Assembly: GCA_026545225.1 (NCBI GenBank)
Contig: CM048846.1
Coordinates: forward strand, 15,649,975 to 15,713,974
Origin: Cornus controversa
Lineage: Eukaryota > Streptophyta > Magnoliopsida > Cornales > Cornaceae
DNA length: 64,000 nt
Direction: 5' to 3'
Shown: in pieces, positions 1-12,110 of the stretch
Layout of the letters: each line of letters starts with the position of its first letter
Position numbering within the stretch: position 1 is the first letter of the stretch
Made by a program: the position numbers and the translations under genes
The notes under the pieces: model-generated
The model's input: only the letters and a program-made list of their open reading frames with translations
What the model was told of the DNA's origin: nothing
The model's database searches: none

Positions 1-560
1 AAACTCTTCTTTTACTATAATACACATGTATACATATGTATGTATATGTATATGTATATATAAGTGTACTAATACCACTAGCTGTTAGATTGAATGGTAA
101 CTCTTGCCACCCCCAAAGGTGGAGGTACAGGGTCCAAGTCACAAGTTGCAGTCAGGACATGTGCGTGTGTTATTATGCTAACAGCTGTAGATACAGTGTT
201 CTTACACTTTTGCAGTTTTATGCTAGAGAACAAGATGATTAAAGGCTCTTAGCTTGCATCTAGAAGTATTTTGCATAGGCCAGGCCTTATAGTGACCCTA
301 ATCAGGTACATGACTCTCTAGTTCATGTTCCACTAGGGTCAAATGGGTGTTTCCTCTTTTTTGTTCTGTGAAGCTAGGGTAGACTTAAGGATTTGTAAAC
401 TTCCAATATAGTCAAGTCACATGTTGTAACGGGCAAGATACATTAGATTCTCATCAAAACACTTGCTTGCCTGATGACTTTTGATTGGGCACATTGGCCC
501 CATGATGTGAACAAGTGATTAATTGGGTTGAAATAATTAAGACAAAAACACGATCAGGTC
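1..560. other. No gene recognised
   Basis: AT-rich sequence without a coding stretch that I can relate to any family. The short open frame near the left edge runs through simple TA-rich sequence. It may be an upstream part of the decayed retroelement that becomes recognisable from about 576. Confidence 0.4.
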
Positions 561-575
561 AACTGAGTTCAAGTC

Positions 576-1195
576 ATGTTGGCAGGTTGTGTCAAGTTTT
601 TGTCACCCTTAGACATCGCATTAGAGTACAAAGACATTTCCACCAACTGTGTAGCTGATGCCTTGAGCCCGAGGGTGAACGTTTCTTCCTTGAAGGTAGC
701 AGCGAACCTTTTTGCCAGTAAGGTTGCTACTACGATGTCAGAGTGCATTTTGAAGAGGGATCTAATGGTGCAATTTATAATGAAGATGAAAAAGCAAGTA
801 AAATCGAGACACTTTTTGGGTTCATCCCTAAAGTGGGGGTCTTGAGTGTCATGACACCCTTTAGGTGTGGTAGAGAACTCTTGTGAAGTGGGGGTTACAC
901 ATACACTGACCATGCTAATGCGTGATGATGTTAAAGATTACTTAAGAACATGCATCATTTTGCAGCAAGAGCGCTGGAAGATTGCGGGTTTATTGGAGCT
1001 TTTTCCTGTTACTGCACTACTATGGAGTGTCACTGGATTTCGTTGACAATTTTCCTGAGGTGGGAGATATCTCCACAATTATAACTGATGTTGGTCGATT
1101 CTCCAAGTATGTTACTTCGTTGCAGCACCAAGTTGGTTTCAACCAAAGAGAGAGCCCAACTCTTCAAGTACTGCAGTGTTCCAAAGAGTAGAAGT
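576..1195 (+). pseudogene. Decayed Ty3/gypsy RNase H tail and integrase fragment
   Basis: The frame starting near 576 contains DISTNCVADALSPRVNV, which resembles the end of the gypsy RNase H domain (normally a VADALSRR block) followed by the linker to integrase. From about 1020 another frame reads SLDFVDNFPEVGDIST and then DVGRFSKYV, which matches the start of the integrase core with its first catalytic aspartate (family pattern SMDFI...VVDRFSKY). Stop codons and frame changes separate the pieces, so it is not functional. Family knowledge supports the domain names; the exact lineage is not resolved. Confidence 0.7.
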
Positions 1196-1930
1196 AGTGA
1201 TTTAGACACGCCATAGCACATTTTAAACCGAGTTCCCAACTCATCATATCTTCAAGCTATCATTCTCAAGATGATGGCGAGTTTGAGTGGTTCAATGTGC
1301 TGTTGAAGGCATGGATGGAGGCAACATAGGCCCACAAAGGCTGTTGCTCCCCTGAATTGTTTTCTCTTCTAATTTTATATATGTAAATTTTTGAAATTTT
1401 ACAAATGACCTCCCTAATAACAAAGATGTCCTTCCTTTCTTTGCACAATTACTAATCTTACCCCCACTTTTTTTAACCTGCCTCAAATATTTTACTTTTC
1501 TCCAAATGGACCAAACTCAAAAAGTATCCTAAAAAGTATCCAAACTCAAAGAGAGAGCCCAACTCTTCAAGTAGTGCAGTGTTCCAAAGAGTACAAGTAG
1601 TGATTTAGACACGCCATAGCACATTTTAGACTGAGTTCCCAACTCATCATTTCTTCAAGCTATCATTCTCAAGATGATGGCGAGTTTGAGTGGTTCAATG
1701 TGCTGTTGAAGGCATGGATGGAGGCAACATAGGCCAACAAAGGCTGTTGCTCCCCTGAATTGTTTTTTCTTCTAATTTTATACATGTATTTGAAAGTTTA
1801 CAAAATGACCTCCCTAATAACAAAGATGTCCTTCCTTTCTTTGCACAATTACTAATCTTACCCCCACTTTTTTTAACCTGCTTCAAATATTTTACTTTTC
1901 TCCAAATGGACCAAGCTCAAAAAGTATCCT
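1145..1930. repeat. 403-bp direct tandem duplication of an integrase fragment
   Basis: The segment beginning GAGAGAGCCCAACTCTTCAA at 1148 recurs at 1551 and both copies run for about 400 bp, to roughly 1546 and 1930. Both contain an integrase-like piece (SSYHSQDDGEFEWFNVLL, corresponding to the family block SSYHPQTDGQTERVN) and a tail with the same anti-sense open frame. A few small indels separate the copies, so the duplication is not brand new. A (CT)n run follows at 1973-1992. Confidence 0.85.
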
Positions 1931-2384
1931 AAAATAATTTTACTTTGTGTAGAAATCCAAAAATATCAAACTCTCTCTCTCTCTCTCTCTCTTCGACTTT
2001 CCCCATGCTCTGCAAATCACTTGGGGCAAATCGGCTGTCGGATGTGATGCTACTTCTCCGGTTTTTGTTCATTGCCGTCCACGACTGTTGATTATATGAA
2101 CTCAAGTGGGCACCTGTCAAGTCCAGTGGTTGAAGAATCAAAACCAATCCTTCATCTAATGCTTTCATCCCGTCCGTCTTTTTATGATTCAAGCTCCAAA
2201 ATTGGCTACTTGACTTGGCTTTTGGTGTGTCTTTCTTCATCTATTCTAGGTATTTATCTTTCTTACACGATTCCTTGATTACTTATACACTAGAGTGTAT
2301 GCATCTTATTTTGCAATGGATTTTTTTTTTTTTGGGGTAGAACAACCTATATTTGTCATGTTAGTTGAAAAAAATATTTTATTC

Positions 2385-2600
2385 ATGTTCAATGGCCCCC
2401 CTGAAATAAGTTCCTGCCTTCGTCACTGGTTGGAGGGGTATTTGTGGCATTATGTCACTGCCAATAAGAAGAACTAGGTGCAGCTCCTTGATATTGCCCA
2501 AGTTCTTTCCACTCTAAGAAGAGCTTAGCCATGACAAGAATTCTTTTGAGATTGTTACAGGGGAGTAACCACTGATAGCCCATGGATCGTACGACAGAAA
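2385..2600 (+). pseudogene. Gypsy integrase C-terminal fragment
   Basis: Reading frames on the plus strand give LRHWLEGYLWHYVTANKKN, a stop, then VQLLDIAQ, followed by NKNSFEIVTG in a shifted frame. This fits the gypsy integrase stretch YLRHYVTASQKNW..LLD.AQF...KSPFE..TG. It continues the decayed element seen at 576-1930. Downstream to about 3240 the sequence looks like its degenerate 3' part, but no clear LTR boundary was found. Confidence 0.6.
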
Positions 2601-3553
2601 TCTTATAGATGGGATGTGCGTTTTGTATGCAAGTATGAAGGTACTGCCACTACTGCAAAGAAGATTGGTCGATATGCTTAAAAGATTGATCCCTTTTTTG
2701 GTGGTTCAAGTTCCTATATTTGATAATCAGGCAAGTCCCTTGAACCCTTATCATGTTATTCCGGAGAACCCTTCAATAAATCATGCTCAGTGAGAATCTT
2801 TAAGGACGAATCCCATGGGTAAACATGTGATTGGAGCTATCTTAGTTGACTGTTGATTTATTCTTCCAAAAGAATGTGCAACACGTGCTGCCTGCAAAAT
2901 ATGTTACAACTGCTGCTGGTGACACACATGCTGGCCAGTCATGTCACAAGGCTTGGTGCATGGTGGCTTTTTCTTTGAACAGTTAGTAGTGTTCTTTTAT
3001 TTAATTTTCTAGGATTATGACTCCTTAGATAGGGTGGTTTCTACCTATCACTAGGTAAATGTTATGCACATTTACAATACAATTAGTGGCAAGTGCCAAG
3101 ACCTAGCTTTGTACGATTGACCTCTCTGCTCTAGTTGTAGTATGGCTTAAAGCCAATGGCTTTGTGCTATCATTGTGTTCTCTTTTTTCTTTTAATAAAA
3201 GAATGATGTTGCCTACTTCTGTCCCTCATGCAAACTTGTTGGCTCGTTTGTCTGCATTCGTGTTGTTTTCACGTTGAACGTTCATCATCTATTTTCTCTA
3301 GATTATGGTTCACAGGTTGAGATTGCCACCTTAAATTAATCCTGGAATAGAAAAAATAATATAAAAAATACTAGCCTTGTAGAAACTTCTGGCTTTGTTT
3401 TGATGATAATGGTTGGGTCGGAGAAGTGAGCCACCCTTTATGGGAAATACGTAAATAAATATCTGGTTTTCATTCCGTGTTTCACCATCCTTGATTCTTT
3501 CATACTTTACTGGTAATCATTTTTTGTTCCTTCTTTTTTCTCTTACTTTGCAG

Positions 3554-5200
3554 GATTAAAATGCCTGCGACATATGTTGTTCACCTTGGCAATAGCAAGG
3601 AACTAATGGAAGCTGCTCAAGATAGTGTGGCAAAAAGGGTTTTGCGAGAATATGTTCGGGAGTCTCTTGGAGTGCGAAATGAAGACATACTCTTTGCTCT
3701 CATAAATAGTACGCCTTCTTTTTTATTTTCAAATAGTATGCCTTCTTCATTGATGAAATTGTATTTTTAGCTTCTCTGGTTATGATGCTGACTTCAAATA
3801 GTATGCCATTTCATTGAAGAGAAATGCTAGATGTAGTTGAGTACTTATTTTTCACTTCTTGCTCATCACTCTTAGATGCATGAATTTACCTAGTTATGCT
3901 AGTCCTAATATTTTTGCATTTTCATCTTCTTTTCTCTACATTATTATGAAATTGCAGGTGTTTCACGTGGAAAAGGCCAGGATTTATTTCTACGATCTTT
4001 TTATGAGAGCTTGCAAATGATACAAGAAAAGAAGTTGCAGTTGCCATCAGTGCATGCAGTAATTGTGGGAAGTGACATGAGTGCTCAGACCAAGTTTGAG
4101 TTAGAACTTCGGAACTTCGTAATAATGAAAAAGATCCAAAACCTTGTTCATTTTGTAAATAAAACTCTGACAGTAGCCCCTTACCTAGCTGCGATTGACG
4201 TTCTCGTTCAAAATTCCCAGGTAGGCAAACATCTCACTGGTACTTTGAATGGGAAACATCTTGAATTTTTTCTTTCAGACCTTATGAATAATCCGTTAGG
4301 AATACAAAAAGCTGAAAGTTGCAGTTCATGTCTGAAGAGTCCAAACAAGGGAATTGGTTATAGAAGGAAAAGGATTTTTTCCTTTTACAAAAAATATCAC
4401 GCTACTTGTATAGTATAATGAGAAAGAAAGAAATTTCTAAATTGGACATGACGAAATGAATTCATGGAAATTTAATTAGTCTTTACTAGCATATGTTGGT
4501 TGCTTAAACTTTGTAGAGGATCTCCTGTGCGACTGGTAATGATAATTTGTGCGTAAACACAAGAAAGCAGGCAGCCATTAATAGTTGATTCTGGACGTTC
4601 ATATTTGTTCCCATCACATCTTAGAATTATATTTCAGCTTCTGTATTAGAAGATTACGTGGGATGACGAAATGTAGTTTCAATGCTAGATTTTATTAAAT
4701 TTTTTTTTTTCTCTCTCTTCTTTGTAGGCCCGAGGAGAGTGCTTTGGGAGGATTACTATTGAAGCCATGGCATTTCAGTTGCCTGTATTGGTAAAATTCC
4801 CCCCCCCCTATTAATTTGTTAATTTTCTGTAAGGCTTTTAATGGGATTGTGATAATATCGATAACATGGTTTTATTTCTCCACAACTTTCTTGTCTAATT
4901 AAATTGATTTTATAATGTCGTCTTTTGTAAAAACTCATTCAGGGAACAGCAGCAGGAGGCACCACAGAGATCGTAGTAAATGGATCAACGGGTTTGCTGC
5001 ATCCTATTGGGAAAGAGGGGGTCACTCCTCTAGCAACGAATATCGTCAAACTTGCCACTCATGTTGAGAGGAGGCTTACCATGGGAAGGAGAGGCTATGA
5101 GAGGGTAAGAGAAATGTTCTTAGAACACCACATGGCACACAGAATCGCTGCAGTACTAAAGGATGTTTTGCAGAAAGCAAAGCATTACCAACATGCATAA
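3554..5200 (+). CDS. Family-1 (GT-B) glycosyltransferase, C-terminal exons
   Basis: Four exons join cleanly: 3554-3708, 3958-4220, 4728-4790 and 4943-5200, each with AG/GT borders and consistent phase, giving about 245 residues and a TAA stop. The product matches the C-terminal half of the plant glycosyl transferase family 1 proteins (Arabidopsis At1g75420/At1g19710 type). It shows GVRNEDILFALINSVSRGKG, the VIVGSDMSAQTKFE block, and the donor-binding motif ECFGRITIEAMAF, which has the E-x7-E spacing of GT4-like retaining enzymes. The sugar donor and acceptor are unknown. The ATG at 3561 is very probably an internal Met, because the exon opens in mid-codon after a good acceptor (TTGCAG). The N-terminal half is not visible. 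It may lie beyond the left edge with the gypsy debris at 0.5-3.2 kb sitting in an intron, or it may be lost. Confidence 0.8.
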
Positions 5201-7480
5201 GGTAACTAACTTGAGTGGTCAGTTTTCTGAAATGAAAGCTTATACGTATCGCCATCGCCCAAAGTTTCTCCTTTTTCCCCTCTTCTTTTTGTTCTCTGCC
5301 CTATGTAGAATGAGCTCAAAGTTATGTGTATAGGAAACAGTATGCTAAATGACCTGTTGTTCATAAGCTGAAATTGTCAACAAGGTGTTACGAGAAAAGC
5401 TTCTTGTCACAGCATCAGTGGTTTTCAGAAGTAATAGAAAATGGAAACGGTAAGAGTAATCGATGTCCTTCTTGTTACCTATAATTATTTACCCATCAAG
5501 TCTAAGGGTGTTCAAATAATCCGTCCCATCAAGTCTAAGAGTGTTCAAATAATCCGTCAAAGCGATCCAGACAGATCGGATCGGTTTGGTATTTTTAGCC
5601 CATGGTTTGGTTATGAATTTATAAGCAAAAATTTGTAGTTTGGTTATGAATTTATAAGCAAACATCTGTTGTGATTGGCTACTGTTATAATGTTATAGCT
5701 TTAGTATTTCAGATGAACTCATTCGGCTATTGTTCTATTGTTTTATAGGCTGATGTGTTCATGAAAATATGAAATCAGAATATATTGGCTGAGCTGTTTT
5801 AAGCTTACAGATTAGGCCATCGTTAAAAATTGATATTGGGCCATGATTAAAAAATAGGGTAAAATACACTGATCTCTTGTGAGGTTCGGTCTAATTACAC
5901 TCGGTATTAAATTAATAGATTTTGTTACAATGACCTCTTCTGAGGTTTGCTCCATTAGATAAAGACCTTCCTCCATCCAAAATTTTGTTAGTTTTATCAA
6001 AAAATTATCGTAAATTGCACTGACCTCGCCTAAAATTTGGGATAAATTACACTTGACCTCCTCTGATGTTTGGTCTAATTATATCCGGCATCAAACTAAT
6101 TAATTTTACTACAATGACCTCTCCTGTAACATAAATGAACTAATCGACGTTATCTTTTGGGTGAAATGTCTATTTTACCTTTAATATTATATTGATATAA
6201 AAATTAAAATATTTATATATATAAAATAACACTTTTGTCCATCTAATATAATAATATATATAGTAAATAAATTTAATCTCTTGAATCATCCGATCGAATT
6301 CAATATTTAACGGATTGGATTGAATAGAGCCTAGCCACAGATCAGTTTGGTTTCATTTGTAATCAAAGTTCATAGACTATGTTTGATAGATTTTGATGCT
6401 GAATCCGTGGTTATCCCAAGCGGTCACCAAATGTTTAAACAAATTACATGTATCAAACAAAATTCCTGAGTAGTTGCTTGGCTGTGGACCTGTGGTAAGG
6501 AAGAAGTAAATTCAAACGCTAAATCCAAAAAAGTAAATTCAACATCAATTTGCATCACTCTATAGTCCAGTCAGTGATCTGCTTTATAATTACTAAAACT
6601 CTAAATTGTTTCAATTTTTAATTCACTTCGTTTTTGTAGTTGGTGTTTTGTTTTTCTTTAACGGAGTCAAAAACTAGATTTTTTTCCCCCTGAAATCAAG
6701 ATTTTATTCGACAACCAGCAAACGACAAAAAAATAACAACAAAGATTGGCTACAAAACCAGCTCTCAAGCACAACCTATGTCATCAGATAAAGAGGTTTC
6801 ATCGACCTCCCATCTTTGAATAAAATAACTAAGAGAGCACTACTTTGGATAAATCAAATTGTCTCACAAATGTTATACCCATATGCTTGGATTAAAGAGG
6901 TTCCATGCCATCAAGGGTCTGAAAACAAATTTATCCATAATTTTGATCCACCTCCCATTTCCAATTCTGAAAGAGACATTATTCAAAAATAATAAAAAAA
7001 ACTCATTTTTTCTTGCTCATAATATTTTTTTATTTATCTTCTCCATGTTTTTTTCCCTAATATATATATGTTTTCCCATCTTGAATTTTTTTTATAATAA
7101 AAATTACCCCACCTGATAAATTGAATATCCAATATATGATAAATTAAAAATGCATTGAAATGACTAATCTTAGAATATTTAGAAAAAAATACACCACTTA
7201 AAGAAATTGAATCTATGATATACCAGCAGTGGGGTCACTTTAAATTAAAGTTTGATGCTAGTTTTTTACAGAAAGGGAGCTGCCTCGTTAACTCTCCATA
7301 TTTAATTATTTAATTATAAATTGCAAGATGTATGTAATAATTTATTTAACTTTTCACATTTTTGTGTTCCAACTATCTCAAAAAAAACTATTTCAATGGA
7401 TTTTTTTTTTTGAGGTTTTTTTTTCGTGTGAAGGGAGATGGATTCAAAGGTAATGAAATTTGCCTTTCTTGATTTGGTAA
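5201..7480. other. Intergenic, with relic TIRs of the 7490-8407 family
   Basis: No gene recognised. At about 5854-5960 and 6015-6175 there are two decayed copies of the end sequence of the TIR element found at 7490 (GGGTAAA.TACACTGA.CTC, then a TTGTTACAATGACCTC-like block), both in the same orientation. They look like solo ends or a nested, rearranged copy. The rest is AT-rich with poly-A and poly-T tracts. Confidence 0.5.
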
Positions 7481-7489
7481 TTAAAAAAA

Positions 7490-8376
7490 GGGTAAATTAC
7501 TCTGACCTCCCCTGAGGTTTGATCTAATTACACCCAGCATCAAACTATTGAATTTTGTTACAATGACCTCCCTTGAGGTTTGCTCCGTTATAACACAGAC
7601 CCCCTCCGTCCAAAATTCCGTTAATTTGGTCAAAAATTTTAGTTGAAAAGACCAAAATGCCCATCAACTTATATATATATATATATGCACATATATATAT
7701 TTCAGATTATAATATATATACACTATTCCGGTCATCTTCTCCGGCGATGTACACTATTCCGGTCATCTTCTCCGACGAATTTCCGGCGACCTTCACGGGT
7801 TCCGGTCATCTTCTCCGGCGAATTTCCGGCGACCTTCACGGGTTCCGGTCATCTTCTCCGGCGAATCCCGGCGAGCACGGTTCCGGTCATCTTCTCCGGC
7901 GAATTTCCGGCGAGTTGCTCTGTTCCGGTCATCTTCTCCGGCGACTTTCCGGCGAGCTGCTCTATTCCGGTCATCTTCTCCGGCGACTTCCCGGCGATAT
8001 GCACTGTTCCGGTCATCTTCTCCGGCGAGTTGCTCTGTTCCGGTCATCTTCTCCGGCGAATTTCCGGCCACCTTCATTTTTCCGGCGAACTTTCCGGGAA
8101 GTCAATTTTGGCCATTTTTTACCAACTCAAACTGGTTCCTAGCTAAATGGACTATTCCGGACGCAACTGTGAAGTCTGTTTTTTAAAATTCAGCTTCGAT
8201 TTGTCAGATTTAACATCCAAGTGTTGTGATATTAATAAAATAAAATATATCAATATAATATTAATAAGGGTATAATAGACATTTCACCCAAAAATTAACC
8301 ACTGTTAGTCCATTTCTGTTAGAGGGGAGGTCATTGTAACAAATTTCTTTAGTTTAATGCTGGCTGTAATTAGGGC

Positions 8377-8407
<31 letters not shown>
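7490..8407. mobile_element. Non-autonomous TIR element, 918 bp, 9-bp TSD (Mutator-like)
   Basis: The left end begins GGGTAAATTACTCTGACCTC at 7490. The reverse complement of the right end, read from 8407, begins GGGTAAATTACACTGACCTC, and similarity continues for about 90 bp (CCTGAGGTTTG..CTAATTACA.CCAGCAT, then TTTGTTACAATGACCTCCC). The flanks 7481-7489 and 8408-8416 both read TTAAAAAAA, a 9-bp target-site duplication of the size produced by Mutator-like elements, although low in complexity. There is no transposase, so it must be moved in trans. Its interior carries a GC-rich tandem repeat, listed separately. Confidence 0.75.
7718..8080. repeat. GC-rich tandem repeat inside the TIR element
   Basis: Nine copies of a core GGTCATCTTCTCCGGCGA lie in about 340 bp, spaced roughly 30-45 bp apart and joined by CCGGCGA-rich linkers. 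Two plus-strand frames and one minus-strand frame stay open across it. That is expected of a repeat lacking stop triplets and is not evidence of a gene. The composition (CCGG/CGGCG-rich) contrasts sharply with the AT-rich surroundings. Confidence 0.85.

Positions 8408-8419
<12 letters not shown>

Positions 8420-8455
<36 letters not shown>
8420..8455. repeat. (AT)n microsatellite
   Basis: A run of alternating A and T follows the poly-A tract to the right of the TIR element. Similar shorter (AT)n tracts occur at 8790-8812, 9062-9082 and 9387-9402 around the dehydrin gene. Confidence 0.9.
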
Positions 8456-8458
<3 letters not shown>

Positions 8459-8840
8459 ATGTATAACAGTTACCAATATTTTACTTCTTCCTCATGGTTA
8501 AATGAGGCGGCCACAAAATGTACCTCAGAAACTGTGATATTAATAGAAAAGAGAGAAAAGTGAAAGTAGTGGACTTATTAGACAAAAATAAACTATTTAA
8601 AGATTAAAGCACTCAAAAAAGAGCACATAACACACATTTTACACAAGGTTCAGTACTCATGCAACACACGAAGTACTCCAACCTCGCTTATTAACATATT
8701 ACACACTTCACTAGGAAATTAAACCTTAACTTTACACACACATGCACACATACATGTATGTGTATTTTATATATATGTAACCCAACACACATATATATAT
8801 ATATATATATAAAAGCTGCTACACGATGCGAGGACACGAC

Positions 8841-9893
8841 CTACTGACGCTGTCCAGGAAGCTTCTCCTTGATCTTCTCCACGACTCCTTTCTTCTCCTG
8901 ACGCTGCTCTCCACCTTCGTATCCCTGACCAGTTGGAGTTGTGCCCGTCGCTGTAGGGTGCGACGCCTGCCCTGGCTTTCGCCCACCTGGCAACTTCTCC
9001 TTTACCCTTTCCGTCAACCCCTTCTTCCTTCTACCACCTTGTCCATCATCCTCATCCTACATCATATATATATATATATATACAAACAAAATGTAAGAAA
9101 TTTCACCCGGACATAAAACCTGCTATAATAAAACTTATTATACTAGTAATTTTTAGCATTATACCCTTTTTATATTTCATTAAATTATAATTTCTTATTT
9201 TTTGATTTTGAAAGGCAAAATTAATCTAGCAATTTCACATGACGTACGTTGAAGTATTTACGTACAAAGAAAATATTTGAAACTAGGCTTATTTGGCATG
9301 AAATTTAATTGTATACAGTTAGTTGCAAAATTCAAATAATATAGGGAACCAGTGGTTCCGTATTAATTTAATTGAAGTATACGGTTATATATATATATAT
9401 ATAAAAGACGAGGGATGAATTAAATTACCGAGCTAGAACTGGAGCTGCCGGAACGATTAAGAACGCCGCCTTGATGCTGCCCGCCTATGGCAGCTCCGGT
9501 GCCGGTGCAACCAGTGGTTCCGAAACCTCCCGTGTTGTGAGCCGGTTTCCCAAGTGCATCAGTTTGCTGACCTTGACGCTGCCCACCTATGGCAGCTCCG
9601 GTGCCGGTGCCACCAGTGGCTCCGTAGCCTCCAGTCTGGTGACCCGGTTTCCCATGTGCATCAGTTTGCTGACCTTGATGCTGCCCACCTAAGGCAGCTC
9701 CGGTGCCGGTGCCACCAGTGGCTCCGTAGCCTCCCGTCTGGTGAACTGGTTTCCCATATGCATCAGTTTGCTGACCTTGCTGCTGCCCAAGCCCACCTAT
9801 GCCACCAGATTCGTGGGTACGGGAAACCGGGTTGCCGTGTGCATCAGTCGGGTGTTTTTGTACGCCTTCAGTTGTGTTCCCGTATTGTGCCAT
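8841..9893 (-). CDS. Dehydrin, Y4SK2 type (LEA group 2), two exons
   Basis: Dehydrins are disordered, hydrophilic LEA proteins that bind membranes and proteins during drought, cold and seed drying. Exon 1 (9893-9429) and exon 2 (9056-8841) are joined by a 372-bp intron (TCG|GTAATT...TGTAG|GATGAG, phase 0), giving 226 residues. Four Y-like segments start near residues 17 (DAHGNP), 44 (DAYGKP), 78 (DAHGKP) and 112 (DALGKP). The last three sit in 34-residue glycine/threonine-rich repeats. The S-segment SGSSSSSS ends at the intron (148-155). K-segments [17 protein letters not shown] (about 164-180) and [16 protein letters not shown] (about 209-224) follow. The start at 9893 gives the family opening MAQYG; an in-frame ATG four codons upstream (9905) is possible. 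This is the only copy of five with all parts present. Confidence 0.93.
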
Positions 9894-9905
9894 ACTTTCT
9901 TTCAA

Positions 9906-10140
9906 CCTAAATATACTGAGCAGAGATAGAAAATGAGTTGAACACTGGTTTACAACTATCCTTTGCTTGGATATGTATATATATAGAGTTTGCTATGGAC
10001 ACGTGCTAGCATTATGGGCTATAAGGTGGTAGAGGAGACGATGTTGCATGGCACGTGCCATGTGATCTGAAAGGATAGTGACACGTTAGGATTAGTGTTT
10101 AGCGTGGCAGTATTACTAGAAGGACAAGTTTCATATGAAC
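9906..10140 (-). promoter_or_regulatory. Dehydrin 1 promoter with G-box/ABRE elements
   Basis: Upstream of the dehydrin (to the right, since it is on the minus strand) are a TATA-like tract at about 9974-9985 and two CACGTG G-boxes at 10000-10005 and 10052-10057. A third ACGT core follows in GACACGTTAGG at 10081-10090, then AGCGTGGCAGTATTACTAGA. ACGT-core ABREs are the sites of ABA-activated bZIP factors in dehydrin promoters. The block is repeated at the other dehydrin units, which supports function by conservation. ABA response itself is inferred. Confidence 0.75.
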
Positions 10141-10430
10141 CGACATGGTGTCGGTTTAGAGATAAGAGCAGTCAGTCTTGACTTTGAACACAAAAGCTAA
10201 AGCATTAAAGCAACAGATGGTACGTTCTGCCATGACTAACCCAATAAGAAAGCCCGACGATAGACTATTTAAAAGGATAACATAAAATGTTGACACGTGA
10301 CAAGATATAATCAAGGGAAAAAATCTGAAAAAATCCGTCACAGAGAATCTATAGATACAGTAGTGGATATATCACTGTGAAATATCCTAGGATATTAAAG
10401 CGTGCGGGACATATCCGTCAAAGACTAAAA

Positions 10431-10710
10431 TCACCTAAACTATTTTTTTTTTCAAAGCAAGTTAAGTCTATTACTGTACAAAAAGTTGACATGTTAATCC
10501 TTCTCTCAGAATTATGATGACATATATATTTCTTATTGTGATCATTATATTATTTTTTTTTTGTAAATAATATTTTTTAAAAATTTTAAAAACAAAAAAT
10601 AGTTAGATAAAATTCTTGAATAATAAATTTAGAAACATAAAACAAAAGACTAATAGAATTTTATTTTAAAAATTTTAAAAATAAAAATTTAATCAACTAT
10701 AATGACACAT

Positions 10711-10748
<38 letters not shown>

Positions 10749-11038
10749 TTCTATAATTATAGTATTTTCTAAATAAAAAATTAAAAAAGTAAAAAAAATA
10801 CTTAGATAAAATTCTTAAATAAAATTCTATTGGCCTTTTTTTTTTTTTTTTATGTTTCTAAACTTATTATTTATGAATTTTATCTAACTATTTTTTTATT
10901 TCTCTAAATTTTTATTTAGAAAACACTATATTTATAGAGAAAATGACATATATGTCATTATAGTTCTGCCAAGGGAGTCAAATTATCAAATTTTATAAGA
11001 TAAGGGACTGACCTGCTTCAAAAAAGTAGTTCAGGTGA
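10431..11038. mobile_element. Probable MITE, about 608 bp, with long TIRs
   Basis: The left end TCACCTAAACTATTTTTTTT at 10431 matches the reverse complement of the right end (TCACCTGAACTACTTTTTTG from 11038). Similarity continues patchily inward (CAAAGCAAGTTAAGTC against GAAGCAGGTCAGTCC, and a shared ATGACATATAT). The interior is very AT-rich and itself folds back. No coding capacity is seen. I could not define a convincing target-site duplication. It sits upstream of the dehydrin 1 promoter. Confidence 0.55.
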
Positions 11039-11371
11039 TAAATTTGCACATCTGAAAAAGTTCAGAATTTTTTTTTTCACTTTTGCATATTAAAAAAATA
11101 CATTCAAGTGAATAAAATGGCAAAATCAGAATAAAATTTTTACTTTAGGTCAAAAAGTGGTCAGAAGAGAGTGCATCTTTTTGTAAAAATAAGAACCGAC
11201 ACAACTCATTTTAAAAAATAGATGGTCATTTTGCACAAAAGGTATATCATAGAAGAGTTTTCGCACTTCACCCTATAAATTAGTTGATGACACAAAATAC
11301 CTGTTCCGGTATACTATTTTTTTTCCTTAAATGTTCTTTTGTATATATAAGTATACTTATGCGTATATATA

Positions 11372-11871
11372 TGTAGATGCTCAAAAATGTATAAATACAA
11401 CTCAACGAAGTATACACACTCAATATCGGATAATATTCAACACTGTATAAAAATAATGACAATACAGAAGTTGGTTTTTTCCACAATGGGTGCCAATTAG
11501 AATACAGAAGGTTGCACTAGTTTGTTATTCTAACCCTTTCTTTTCCATTTTTGCTCTTATTTATAGGCTGATGGCTTGTCTTTTTCCTTCACGTGGGTTG
11601 GTTCTTCTTCACCATGGTTTTTCTTGAGTTAGGCTAGTACGCTGATGATACTGATTTGTCCAAGTAGGAGGTGCTCTAGGTTGATGATGACTTTGTCAAG
11701 TGGAGAACGAGGGGGTGTCAGCTAAGTCTATCGCATTTGTTGGCAGTGTATTTCTTCAGGGCTTGGATTGGGCTTCCATTCTACGTGTTCCACTCAAGGG
11801 AGTGGGTTTACTCTCATTATGGGCTGTATCGTGTTAGGCTCATCTAATGGGCTCACAATTGGGGGTCCACA
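11372..11871 (-). repeat. Left LTR (inverted) of the 11.4-17.6 kb element
   Basis: On the minus strand it runs TGTGGACCCCCAATTG... to ...GAGCATCTACA. It is the reverse complement of 17084-17582 apart from scattered differences. The polypurine tract lies just outside its U3 end at 11872-11883, which shows that this is a 3' LTR by position. Confidence 0.85.
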
Positions 11872-12110
11872 CTTGCCCCCAATTCGATTCGAATTCTGGT
11901 GTAAGCAGAGTTAGAAGGGAATTGAACGACAACACAACTATCTAAGTCTGCTGGGACGGTTGGTGTAATTGCGTTGGGAATATGGACACCGTTTCTTTTA
12001 AAAGATGAGAGGACATTCGTTTGGGGGGTATTCATTTCTTTTGTACCTGTATTTTTTCCTTAACCAAAGCTTTCGTGTTGTTTTTCTAAGGTTAGTTTTC
12101 TTTCTCACAC

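Noticed and set aside
2072..2278. 68-aa plus-strand ORF as a 5' exon of the glycosyltransferase
   Set aside because: No similarity to the N-terminal half of that family and no suitable phase link to the 3554 exon.
7643..8146. Two overlapping plus-strand ORFs of 161-167 aa and a minus-strand ORF
   Set aside because: They translate a minisatellite inside a TIR element; open frames arise from the repeat composition.
8357..8563. ORFs with IYIYIYIY repeats, also at 46332-46640 and 11280-11486
   Set aside because: Translations of (AT)n microsatellites.
9471..9929. Plus-strand open frames opposite dehydrin 1 exon 1
   Set aside because: Antisense shadows of the Gly/Thr-rich repeats; no domain and no promoter or splice logic.
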